Below are positions 10,351 to 21,566 of a stretch of 64,000 nt of DNA, one piece after another. Position numbers and translations under genes: made by a program. This DNA comes from Hymenopellis radicata. Its lineage: Eukaryota > Basidiomycota > Agaricomycetes > Agaricales > Physalacriaceae. The stretch is taken from NCBI GenBank assembly GCA_015501595.1, contig JADNRX010000003.1, positions 62,001-126,000 of the forward strand, read 5' to 3'. Position 1 is the stretch's first letter, and each line of letters begins with the position of its first letter. Below the pieces are notes generated by a model that was given only the letters and a program-made list of their open reading frames with translations, was not told where the DNA came from and did not search any database.

Positions 10351-13300
10351 GGTGATGCTTGGCGCTGTCGAAGACGACGACGACGATATAGAGGGGTGTG
10401 GCGGAAAGCCTTGCTCTGGTCAGCTTAGCCTCGTCGGTTATATACCGGTTGGCCTCATGTTTTGTGACTGCAGGGCCAGGGTGCCTCTAAAAACTGGATC
10501 GAGATCCACGGTTTTCGGCCTTCTTCCCCATTTGGCGCCACGTCACACTAACGCCATACTTTCCTAAACAGGGCATCCCAATTGTCAGGTTGATTGTGTC
10601 AAGTTTCCTTGGAGACTTACGCACGTCGCAGAATGATGTTGCTGTGCGCTTCGTTCCACGGCCACCTAGGTATGATGGCCTCCATACCCATTATGCATCA
10701 GAGTATACCTCAGCTCCCATCGCAGTACGAAATTCTCTCGCCACGCTGGTAGTCACATCAACCGTTTTCTTCCGTGGGTGCCTCGATGATTGAACGTCGT
10801 CATGTCAATCTTGTACGTACACCTTTAATTGTCTTTACTCTTAATTGCGCGCCTCCTCTCCAATTATTACCTTACAGTACCACCTGTCTGCCAAAACGCT
10901 CTTCGACTCCGAATAATACGCTACTCTGCGCATCTTCCGAGCCCGCTAGAATCCAAATCGCTTCCCCGTGCCAACCATATACATTTTGGCCATGACGATC
11001 ACTCCAAAGAATTATACAGTTCGATGGTATGGATTGAAAAGCCCCATTGTTCTTCCCTGTCTGCGTCATGCATGACAGGCAATTACTCCCAATCAAGCAC
11101 TCTCGCGCCTTATCGGATCGTGGCCAGGGAGGAACAATTGAACGCTTTGAATCAACAGACTCGCGTTCTACTCCGCACGGAGCCTCCTATACAGGGTAGA
11201 TCGCGTTCATTTACGCCTGGGAAACACAAACGCGGAGCGCGTCGGCTCTGTGTGACTAGACTCGGACCTTGCGCGATGGAAATTCCAACATCCGCGGTCG
11301 TATGTTTTGCTCAAAAAATACTTGACTTGGCTAAGGCTTCCTCCTCACCGTTTTGCCATCTAGATTTGCTTCCGAACAACAATGCTCTTTCATCTTCCCT
11401 CTTCTCGAGTTCGCCTATCACCCATCACTGCTTTGTTCTCTCTCTTCCATTGTCCTCGTCCTCGTCCTTTGTCCGACGTCATCGCAGTTATGTACCTCTC
11501 TGCAGGGCTGTTGCCATGCTTCCCCAAGTCAATCGGTCGGTGCGCACTTCCGTTTCGGTTCCTGACGTGACTCCTAAGCCGCCTTTTACTTTCTCTGCCG
11601 ACAAAAAAGCCTCTGATTTTCTGCTCCCGCCCCACATGATTTTCCAAAAAGAGTCACCAACGACTATGTGGCTCCATCACGGCGCCCTCCGTCTCTTACT
11701 CATTGCACTCCAAGTCTCCAACGCGATGCGGGATTTACATGAAACATGACGACGACGGCCACACGGCGGGATCATATTGGATCCACTCTAATGCCCTCCA
11801 TCTCAATCATATTGCGGTATTATATTCTAGTACACTTCCTTGCCTTTCAATTGGAGCAACGTCCGAAATGCCCACAGTTCCCTCAGTTCTGGTCTGACAG
11901 CCTTTTGGCGGCGATGATTCGCAGGGTCTAATGCAATTACCGATCGCGTCGTTGTAGCTGTAAAGGGTCCGAGCATATGCAGCACTCACCTCATGGCGCC
12001 GTGCTACGTGCTCTGCAGCCTTGTCACGGACCACGCAAAAAATACACGTTGCCCCGCTGTCTACTTCGTTGCAATCGGCCGTTACAGGCGGAATTATGGG
12101 ATATTGACAGGCGGTGAATTCCTCTGAGCGCGACTCCAGACTCCAGAGCGGAAGGTCGGTAAGATATGGTAATGTGGCGCACTTTTTACATGCAGATATG
12201 ACGAGAACGCTTTATCTCCCCGGCTCTCCCTGGATTGTGGCCAAGTCCAGGACGAATTCGAACTCCACGTCCCCGGTGCTCTTTTGCAGCCATGTCGCCG
12301 AACGAGCTGACATGTGTTTGATAAGAATCGCTGAATGAGAAAGTCATCTTTCATCGTATGTTTTTGGTGTATTTCATGCAATGTGGTTAGTTTATGGACT
12401 AGCTGAGGGGCAAAGCGCGCCATATCAACTTTCTACGCGCAATATGACCGACAGACCAGCGTGTTGGACCAGAGTTTCCCGATGCAGTACTGACAATTGG
12501 TTTTTGTGGGCGCGCGCTCCCGGGTGGGGAAGGGTCGGGAGAGCGCTAGCTCGAAACGGATCGGAGCTAGCACATCCCGGTGCTGATGACGGTGGCTGAC
12601 TTGCAAGTTGGGGTCATCAATGACAACAGCAGTCCAACGACGCGTCGGTTATTTTGTCATCAACATAACATGACTGGACGCTGGCTAGGCGCTGCAGGGA
12701 TGACGCCACAATCCGATTGTATGATTAACAAAGAAGATTGCTTCCACGGGGGCTTGATAGATATCTGTTCAACGAACGTGTGATTAGATGGATGTAAAGA
12801 AAGTGTGCTATCAATCGACCGGAATGGCTTACGATGGCGATGCTATTCGAGTTCAGGTCCGAGTGCGAGCTAAGTACGAGATATCATGATGAGGGACAAG
12901 ACAAGCACTAGTAGCAGCGGAATGATTCAATGTATGTCATCGCGCACAGTTCTACTCACCAGCACTACGAACATGCCATAGGTTAGCCTCCGACGCGGGA
13001 TATGGCACTGGTGGCGTACGTCCTTGAAGCTATAAGCATCACGAGGCGTATGTCCGTGGACCTACGCCGCGTAACAACCCACTTTGCCTGAATGGCGGAT
13101 GTAGACCGCTCGTTTCAGAGCCTATGTACATAGGTCAGCGGACGTCGCTCGCTACACAGCCGATTCCGGGGATGCTACCTCTGAATGCCGAACCCTCAGT
13201 GTGATATACGGCCCACGGGTGTAAAGATAAAATGACTGGACCTGAGCCAAGCTTGCGGCGAAAGTCGTTTCTGATTCGCCGGCGACAAATAGAGCTACGC

Positions 13301-13700
13301 ATGTCGGCCTACGTTCCGTATTCTGAGTCTCCGGAAGCTTTTAGCAAGAACGAGGTTGATGTTGAGCGATGATTGCTATATACGGAGGCTTTACAGAGAG
13401 AACAAGGCGAATATCAAGAAGCGAACGAACCCTGCTGTGGGTCCCAGTGGCCAGAAGATCTCCTTCGAGGTGAAGGAAAAGAACTCTGAACTTTAACGAT
13501 GAACAACAGGAACCGTTCGTTCCTGGAGGAAAAGCAGGTGACGTCGGTCATAAGGCACAAGGAGAGAACACAGCGGCGGAAGCAAATTTGAACCGACCGA
13601 TAGGAGGTGCGTCGCAAGCGTCGCAAGGAGAGAAGAGGTACGCCGAGCTAGTACTTACAGCTGCTATCGTAGAAGAATTATCAGAAAGTCCAGAAGATTG
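10351..13700. other. Long region without a supported gene
   Basis: The longest open frame is 10829-11749 plus (306 codons). It has no recognisable domain, looks like untranslated Ser/Leu/Arg-rich sequence, and overlaps open frames on the other strand. I do not call it. No repeats or RNA genes were seen. Confidence 0.4.
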
Positions 13701-14046
13701 TCAACGAAGGAACCGCGAGAATACCGGGTACGTGTGCTGTAGATCGTTCCGAGCTGCAAGCGAAAAATAGGCCTTTGTATGAAGCACCGGTCAGCGCAAG
13801 TTCCTGTAGTTGTTCTTTATGGACAAATCATTAGTCGAAACTCACCGAAGGAGATTCAAAGACTTGGACTGAATGAGGGGAAGTGTGTTCACTCGAAGGG
13901 AAGCTCATAGGGTCCAGGACAAGCCACCATACGTGTTGGACGAGATCTTGACGCGCATCGAAAGCGGATGGCGCATATATTTCGGCGTATACAGGTATCC
14001 GCGATTCGAGCAAGCTCATCGGGACCAATACGACCATCATGGGCAA
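13701..14046 (-). CDS. Candidate two-exon fragment, unknown function
   Basis: One minus-strand frame (14046 to about 13837) reads MSLLESRIPVYAEIYAPSAF and then DLVQHVWWLVLDPMSFPSS. It can be spliced over a GT..AG intron (about 13770-13837) to AYFSLAARNDLQHTYPVF, with a stop at 13701. The composition is protein-like, but I do not recognise the family, and the true 5' end may lie upstream of 14046. Low confidence. Confidence 0.3.
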
Positions 14047-14876
14047 GTTGGAAACCGTCAGACGTCATGATGTGGAATAAAGATATCGGTGGGTGCAAAA
14101 GCAACGTCGCAAGAAGAAAAGCAGACAACCAGTTGTGAAGTTGTGACTTTTCCAGCTTACCAAAAGATCCCGCGCGCGCCGCCATAGAGAGAAAACGCCA
14201 CGGAAGATGATGCAGCATAGAAGTCATAAACGTGGATGAGTCGTATTGGAACAATATCTGCAAAGCTCAATGTGAGAATGACGACTGTCAAAGGCATCAG
14301 GAGGTAAACCAGTACGAAAGTTGAAAGTGGAACAAAAGTTTGCGTTTAAAAGTTGAAGGAAAGGTAAAGGTGAACAAATTAAAGAGGTATACCGGTATTT
14401 CGTGAGTATCAAATCTATGGTCAATCCAAGCTACATTTATCGTACAACCAAAAGGTATGGGGGGAATAGATGCCAGTGAGTACACGGTTCCAAAAATGAG
14501 AAGAGCCCAGGCTATTGAAGAAGAGTTTACGCAGTCCCATCATCCGTGGCCTGCGTTGAAGATGGGCTTTCGACTCGAATACGCTTCTGTGAGGATATTT
14601 GAGAAACTGTGGGGAACATACAGGCATATACACACCTGTGATGGATCAGACAGCTCTGGGGTAAGTCGCTGCGAGGGGTCTGCAAGTTTCCGTTTGGTGT
14701 TACGAGCCTCATTCGGCGATTCATCCTATCGCAGGTGTCAGTTAAATCATAGTCGCAGCCGAGAGAGAAGCTAGTAACCTCTGGTTTGATTAAATTCCTT
14801 CTACGACTTAGAGGAGAGACGGATAGTCTACGCCTTGGGATACGCTAACAAAACGACCAGGTAAGTCAATGTCAGG
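14047..14876. other. Intergenic, nothing firm
   Basis: Short frames only. It may hold upstream exons of the candidate at 13701-14046. No repeats seen. Confidence 0.3.
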
Positions 14877-15603
14877 TTATGGAAATATTCTTACATGTAC
14901 GGGAATCTCGACCGACACGGTCTTTCTAGAGCCTGGGCGAGATGGAGGAGGGGTTATTGTAGGCCGTCCTTCGAATGAAGATAGAACATGAGATCCATTA
15001 TATTTCGTTATGGAGCGTGCTGGGGAAGCCGGGGTGCTCAGTGGTATCGCGAAATGACGGCGGTCCTTCATCTTGTCGAGGTCGGATCGTAGTGCATTGA
15101 CCTTCTGTTCTAGTCCGCGTCGTAGGACGTTGTCAGCTTCTATGCGTTCAGATTTCTCGCCATTGAGTGCATCCTCAAACTCTCTGTGCTTAAGATGATG
15201 CAAAGGCAAGTATTCCTGAAAAAAGAGTCATGCCAGTAAGTAACCACAGCCAGAAAATGCGCACCTCCAATCCAGGCTCACATTTCGGTTCCGCCTTCAC
15301 TCTACTGGGCACCTTCTGCAGCTGGTCCACCACGTCCTGCAAGGAGGCCACCGCTGACTCTATGCTCCTTCTCTTCTTCTGCTCTATCTCCAACCGCTTC
15401 TCTAAGGTTGAAATCTTGCTCGAAAGCCTCGCATTTTTCTCTTCCAAGCGGCGTCGTTCCGTCTTTTCACTTTCCAGAGTGTCGACTTGGCCGACGAGCA
15501 AAGCGAATTGATCCTCTAGCCATTCCAGGCGGTCGTTATTGTCATGAGGGCGTCGAGCAGTAGGGGGAGGTGTGAATAACGTGTCAGAGTAGTCACTGCT
15601 CAT
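14877..15603 (-). CDS. Coiled-coil protein of unknown function
   Basis: Two exons (15603-15265 and 15215-14877) separated by a 49-nt intron give 225 residues. Residues about 20-155 form a strong heptad-like coiled coil (RLEWLEDQFALLVGQVDTLE, then repeated Glu/Lys/Leu segments up to LRSDLDKMKDRR). The tail is Ser/Pro-rich (STPASPARS, TPPPSRPGSRK). The start ATG is followed by SSDYSDTLFTPPPTAR. No catalytic domain is visible. Likely a cytosolic structural or adaptor protein, by inference. Both exons are exactly 339 nt and in phase. Confidence 0.7.
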
Positions 15604-16199
15604 GATGGCGTCCGCGAAGAAGCGCGCGCGGATCCGGTAACTAAATCGGGCCAGGTAAGTACCTAACTTCAACTTGCTCCCGACTGTCATGACGACGCAA
15701 TACTTAATGTCCAGTGAGACTCGAAGAAAAGCACTCATAGTAAGTAAGTTTATGGACTTGGGGTTCAATTTCGTATTATCAAGCACCTGGAATGCTGCTT
15801 GGAAGACAAAGGAATAGATATTCTTGAGCCACTCTGGCAGCAACGTCTCCCTCTTTCAAGTCTCCCTACTAGTAAACCGCCATCTTTCTGAGATCATCTT
15901 GGTGGATGTTGACCACACCTCGTCCGATTACGCGGACTCCCCGAATGTCCAAAACGCGCTTTCGGCCACGAAGATACTTAGGCATGGTTTTTACTGCTGG
16001 AATCATTTCGTACTTGGCCCAGTCTTCGCCTACATATGGCAAACTCTCGACGGATTCTGTGATTTGATATCACACTGGGCGCTCGTCTTACTTAACGGAA
16101 CCAACTTTCTTGTCGACAAGCCCGTCGATTCGTTATGTACTCGACTATCTAAGATACTATCTTGCCCAGGAGACATCATGAAATCAAATCATGTCTTGA
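15604..16199. other. Intergenic region
   Basis: A 144-codon plus-strand frame (15824-16258) has no recognisable features and overlaps the start of the next candidate in another frame. It is not called as a gene. Confidence 0.35.
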
Positions 16200-16540
16200 A
16201 TGTCAGTCCTCATCAACTCTTCAATATCTACTCATTCGACAAATGCTACAGCCGGTGAAGCCCTTCCAGCAGGAGCGCGCGACCTTGACTTGATTTACGA
16301 CCAGGTCGAACGTGACGATGAAAACCCTGAACTCGTTTTGAATACCGACGGGATACTGAAAGTGAGGTGCATGTGATCCAACTGGATTATGGACAGTATC
16401 TCGACGATGTGCAGGTTACGGTAACTACTAACTTCATTGGAGGAACGTCGGAAGTGTTTGCGCCCCATGAAGACAAGTGGTGGTCTGCTTTGGGACTTGC
16501 CGCGTCCAGTAGATTCCAATATTTGGACGATTGTAAATAA
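16200..16540 (+). CDS. Small hypothetical protein (about 95 aa)
   Basis: Exon 1 (16200-16361) starts at ATG with MSVLINSSISTHSTN and ends DLDLIYDQ...TDGILK. A 53-nt GT..AG intron (16362-16414) joins to VTVTTNFIGGTSEVFAPHED, ending QYLDDCK before a stop at 16538. The two exons are in phase and the translated sequence looks natural, but no family is recognised. It lies tail to tail with the zinc-cluster gene at 16689. Upstream exons are possible. Confidence 0.4.
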
Positions 16541-16688
16541 CAAATATCTACAACGGCGTTGTAGAAGTATATGATTTTCGAAAAGTTCGAACTCGCCTCG
16601 ATAAATTTCATGTGAGGTATAAGTGCATCGAGTCCGGCTCTACAAACGATCTCGTCAATTAACTATACTGTAATGCTTGCAGTCCAAA

Positions 16689-18898
16689 TCAAAATGGCCC
16701 TCTACCATTAATCCCCGTAAGACTAAGATACGCCCCAAAGTCTTCCCAAGAGTTGGCAGACCAGCCCTCCCACGCCATGAGGTTGTCCGCCCCATTGGGA
16801 GCCAGATCAGTATTACTGCTATCCACCCCCGGATCGCCCCAGTCCAAATGTTCCGCGTCGACGTCGTGGTGCTCTTTGCGCTTCCGGGAGTCCTGTTCCT
16901 TGGGCGCCTTCAGCAGCGCGAACACTTCGGCAATGACATCACTACGCGAAGATGATCAGTATTAGAACTGACTGAAACGAAAGAAGAGTACGTACTGATA
17001 TCGCCCAGCTACTTGCCACATTTCCTCATGACTCTGCAAGATCTCCATCAACTTGTAGACGTCTTCCAGGTCTCTTGGAGTGGCTACAGCGCCATCGCTA
17101 TGCGCATTTGCTGCGTTAAGCAGGAGGACAATAGCCGAGTACAGGATAGCCGCTAGCATATTCCCAAGTGTGATATCGTGGAACGCCGCATGATGCGCCT
17201 GAAGAACGTGCGCACACGATCGTGCAGCGTTAGTGCAGATGGCTATGGAGTCGAAGGAGCGGTCGGCGTTGATGATGAAAGGTCGATGGATCTGGATTTG
17301 GACCCAGTAGTACGTGCTATAGAGTACAGCGGACGCCTCGGAGGGTTGGTGCGGATTCCAACGTAGGTGGTCCGGTAGAGCGTCGATCCATTTATTCAGA
17401 GCAGAATCCAACTCCACCGCGACATTATGTCCCCATTCAGCGGTGGACAACGCGTCCCAGTATTCGGAGCGTCTCACAGAGTATATGGTTTTCTGAGCAA
17501 ACCCATATATCTCTAGCAGCTTGAGATGCAACACCCATGCCGTGACTTTTGGGACAACTCCGGCTGGCTGTGTCCATGGCTGAAGCGGATCGGCTAGAAG
17601 CTCTCCCGGCCAATACTCGTCGTCGATTTCCAAAGGTAAATCTGTGTCGAATCTGGAGGAAACCGTAAGAAACCAAGGGAAGCAAAGAAAACGAAGTCAT
17701 TTACTCGTCTACATTGGCACATATCATACGTCCAGACAAGGAACTAGCATAGCAGTCGACAGTAATGAGCGCCCACCAGGCGCGCTTCAAAGACTCATCC
17801 AGCGGCGTCCACGGTTCGTTACTCCGCCGCTTGCGATGGATTCTCATGTGTTGCGCCAGTCGTATGCCCATGCCGGCGAACAGCCAACACTTACCTTTTA
17901 TGGACAGACGGTACATATACAGCACCATCAAAACGAACAGCTGCAGATCCCACAAACATCCAGGCGAAGCATAGTCAATTGAGTCTAGCGGGCGTAGCTG
18001 CTTGAACCATTCCCATCCTAATTGATGTCCATCAGCCACCCGCGTATCGTTGCTAGTGCGAGAGGCGATGGCGCATACGGCGAGGACGACAGAACCGAAT
18101 TGTCGGGAGGTGTAGTGTATACCGTTGGATACGTCACGTCTGAACGACGGGCCATGGAGGAGACATATGTGGTTGTTGGTAGTATCAAGGAAGTGATCGA
18201 CAAAGGAATAGATCAGGTCTGAAGGAGGGAAGAAGAGCGGAGAGGTAAAGACTGGGGTCATGTTTTGCCAGACCTGCCGCGTCCAGAACGCTGGCCTGCG
18301 ATGACTATAGTGGGGATCCAATGTTTGCTTGAGGTCGAACACGGTTTTGATGAATTTCGTGTCGTCTTCTGCTCCGTACTGGCGATTCTTGTTTTCGGAG
18401 ATGGAGAGCCCGCTCATCGGACCTTCCATAGTCTGTACATCGGCAGTGGGGCTCGCACTGGCTTCATGCTCCAACGCAGAGACCTTTGCCTCCAGCTCCC
18501 GTGCGTAACGCGCCAGTTGTACAAGCAGCGGTCGCAATACCCTAGTATCTTTGGGACATGTGTATGCCGGCTCTAGAATGGCGGTTATGTGGACCTGTAG
18601 CTCCTCCGTAGTCTCCGGCATAGCCAAGTTTAGAGGTACTCCACCGTTCTAATCAATGATAAGCCGGGGAAACCAGAGTGCTTTGGCGGTTACTCACCTT
18701 TCTGGACATTGCAGCAATATGTGTACATTCTGAGCCAAACGCCACGCAGTTGGAGCATTTTGCACCAGGTCTTTGAGCACTGTCACCTGCTTCACCGTTA
18801 GATGAGAATCCCTTAACAGATGACAACTTACAAGCTTTCTTTCTGAAGCGGCAACTGTCACAGGAACCTTGTAGTCTCCGCTTTTTGGTGCCCTCCAT
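16689..18898 (-). CDS. Zn(2)-Cys(6) transcription factor with Fungal_trans domain
   Basis: Five exons (18898-18832, 18786-18698, 18648-17705, 17652-16996, 16941-16689) sum to 669 residues in frame. The N-terminal cluster (residues about 13-45) reads CDSCRFRKKAC, then C-SN-C and a final Cys; an intron splits it. The middle region (about 150-480) matches the fungal transcription factor domain: LIYSFVDHFLDTTNNHICLL, WLFAGMGIRLAQHMRIHRKR, LKRAWWALITVDCYAS. The tail is Asp/Trp-rich (WEGWSANSWEDFGAYL), possibly an activation segment. Known role of the family: nuclear pathway regulators that bind CGG repeats. Target genes cannot be told from context. Confidence 0.92.
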
Positions 18899-19504
18899 TA
18901 TTGGACCTACGGGTCAATTGTTTCTTGATTTTATGTTACTGAGCTATCCGGTGTCGTTAAACCGTGTTGAGAACCTTGAAGAAGGCAGTGATGCGCAGTA
19001 CGAACATGGGAGTGAAACTTGGAGAACATCACAATTACATAACGCGACATAATCAATATGCCAAGTTGTAAAGCTGATCAGAGCTCCGGAGGAGGAAAAA
19101 TGTATTTCGTGGTAGGTAGGCAGGCAGGTGGAGGTCTTGGCTTTACGTCGGGAACGGACGTCGGAATTTGGAAACCGAGGATCACTGTCAGTGTGAAGGC
19201 CTTGTAATGCCGATGGGATCACGTTACCGCTCACGACTTTTCCCGGAGCCCACCATCATCTCCTCATAAGTATTCTGTCCTATACGCCAACGAAACCGCT
19301 TTGTTATTGACGATTCCGAGTGGAAAGGGAATCAACCGACAGGCGCATTGGTGCAAAATCCATTGTTGACACGGATTTCGCCTCGTGCAGGGAGCTGCGC
19401 GCAACCAGCAGGAGACATTATTACTCCCCGGCCAAGCATACACTGTGAGTTATTTATTTGACTTTGTCTCCACTTTCTTCAACCTAAATTGAATCAGGCC
19501 TTCG
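18899..19504. promoter_or_regulatory. Divergent intergenic region
   Basis: Spans the gap between the minus-strand zinc-cluster regulator and the plus-strand F-box gene, so it must contain both promoters. No specific binding sites were identified. Confidence 0.4.
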
Positions 19505-21163
19505 ATGAACAACACTACGACTGCAGTTGAGCTGTGCCCAAGATGTCGCGCGTCAATTGCGCTGACTTCGTATACGCTACCATTTGAAGAGGACTTCACT
19601 AGAGCGTATCACAATCCTCCGAAAACGGACTCCTCCTTCATAGAGAGCAGCTTAGCCAAGCCATCACTCGAGTTAACAACACTGGCAGATGAAATTCAGC
19701 GTGTCGAGTCGCTACTCAACGCGTTGAAGACGCACCACGCCCATCTCGGCAGGCATATCCATCGAACCACGCGTTTCATTGAGTCCTCCCCCATCCGTCG
19801 GCTTCCTACCGAAGTCCTTGGGATCATCTTTGCCTCGGCGTGTACATCATTTCAACAGGCCGAATACAAAACCCCACTTTCAATCAGCCTTGTGTGCTCT
19901 AAATGGCGCGACATCGTCATATCTATACCCGCTCTATGGACGAACATATATGTCGCACCGTACTCCCCCACCTGTGGTGTGCCTGTGTACCAACATTATC
20001 TCCAGCGATGCGGAGAGATCCCCATTTCCGTCAAGGTGGAGGTTCCCATCATGGAACACGTCACTCCAGACGATGACGATGACGAGGTTCCCTTTGAACA
20101 AACCTACGAGTACCACGTTGACGTTATGGGCGATATTTACGAGACTTTTGCTCAGTGGAAGGTTGCCGAGTTTTATATGAAGGAAGCGGATGTCCAACTA
20201 TTGGAAGGTCTTGCAGGTCGATGGCTGGACGCTTCGAGTCTTCTTCTCGAGTCCCTTACCTTGGCGATAAAGGATAGTCCTGTCACAGGCAACCTCCCTA
20301 GCATTTTCAGTGAGGCCCCATTACTGTCCACCGTGAACCTTCTGGATTGTTCCGATAGCCAAGCTTTCTTATGGACACGTACTCAACTGCCTTGGGGACA
20401 ATTACGACGAGTTCATACCGATCAAGCGAATGCGGTGCATCTGATGTATCTCAATCCTGACTTCCAGGATGGAGAAAGCAGAACACTTGTTCTGAATGGA
20501 CCATATGATTCCGCACGGGTTCATTTTTACCTACACCCCAACCGGCCGATCACACTCTCTGTCACTACCCTCGTCCTCGATTCGCACATCTGGACCGGCA
20601 ACATGTGCGCATTTTTTCGCAATGTTGCCATCCCCACTCTCGAAGACCTCACAATAATCACTCCCGACCCCAAAATGTGCCGGAATCGTTCAACGGCCAC
20701 CCCTTGGAGCAACCAATTGCACGAACTTCCTGGATTTTTGGCACGTTCACAATGCAGACTGAATGCATTCAGTCTTATCATGCGTGGCCGGCATGGTGAT
20801 AACTATCCTGGTAGAACTGCACAACCGGCGCTGGCGGACAGCTTGGTTGATGTGCTCGCTACCATGGGCCGTCTTCAACGGCTACAAGTCATTGAAGCTG
20901 AGTCGGGGCCACCATTCCTTAACGAAAGACTCTTCCAGCAGCTATCTGCTAATAGCATCCTATCCGAGTTGACGTCTCTCGAATTGGTGTGGGCGGAGGA
21001 TCGTCAGCCCGACAGAGAACTGCTCTCCGCGCTCTCGTCGCGCGCTGACGGTTCTCTCTCATCTGTTGTCCTCGGCATCCGTAATGGGGGCAACCTTGGA
21101 CCGGAAGTCCTGGAATGTATGCGGGGTTTGCGACAGAGAGATGTCCAAGCAATGTGCTGGTAG
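19505..21163 (+). CDS. F-box-like protein, single exon
   Basis: An uninterrupted frame of 552 residues. A short CPRC motif sits near the N-terminus. A helix (ELTTLADEIQRVESLLNALK) leads into the F-box-like core at about 98-145: SPIRRLPTEVLGIIFASAC, then SISLVCSKWRDIVISIPALW. This is the common Agaricomycete layout. The rest is an irregular leucine-rich region typical of substrate-recognition parts. Known role: F-box proteins link targets to the SCF ubiquitin ligase through Skp1. The start follows an intron-like pyrimidine tract, so an upstream untranslated exon is possible. Substrate unknown. Confidence 0.9.
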   Translation: MNNTTTAVELCPRCRASIALTSYTLPFEEDFTRAYHNPPKTDSSFIESSLAKPSLELTTLADEIQRVESLLNALKTHHAHLGRHIHRTTRFIESSPIRRLPTEVLGIIFASACTSFQQAEYKTPLSISLVCSKWRDIVISIPALWTNIYVAPYSPTCGVPVYQHYLQRCGEIPISVKVEVPIMEHVTPDDDDDEVPFEQTYEYHVDVMGDIYETFAQWKVAEFYMKEADVQLLEGLAGRWLDASSLLLESLTLAIKDSPVTGNLPSIFSEAPLLSTVNLLDCSDSQAFLWTRTQLPWGQLRRVHTDQANAVHLMYLNPDFQDGESRTLVLNGPYDSARVHFYLHPNRPITLSVTTLVLDSHIWTGNMCAFFRNVAIPTLEDLTIITPDPKMCRNRSTATPWSNQLHELPGFLARSQCRLNAFSLIMRGRHGDNYPGRTAQPALADSLVDVLATMGRLQRLQVIEAESGPPFLNERLFQQLSANSILSELTSLELVWAEDRQPDRELLSALSSRADGSLSSVVLGIRNGGNLGPEVLECMRGLRQRDVQAMCW

Positions 21164-21566
21164 TGTCCATTTCGAATAAATGGTTGGAGAAATGTTGTTG
21201 AGTAAAGGGCGACCACATTGTAGAAATGTGGAAATATTCCGTGGTGTTGTTTGAATGGCGAGGCAGTGAGGACGACGGTGTAGTAGCTCCTCGGACCAAC
21301 ATTTAGATTTGGTCGTTATTTGGGAAATACGAACACAATTCAACGGTCGAGCAGTTCCAAGTGTGGACCTCGTGAGTGAGTGACAAATAAGTCATAACAA
21401 CGCGACACCGCTATGTCGATGACCTGAACCTTGCCCTCATGCTCCCACAATGAAAACAGGTTAATGCGGATATCCTTCCATTGCTCGGTTCTTCATCTAT
21501 TACACTAGGCGTGGCGCATATACATTGGCTCAAGGACATAAATCCGCTCTGTCCTTACCTACGACC

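Noticed and set aside
10829..11749. 306-codon plus-strand open frame
   Set aside because: No domain, poor composition, overlapping open frames on the other strand and no splice support.
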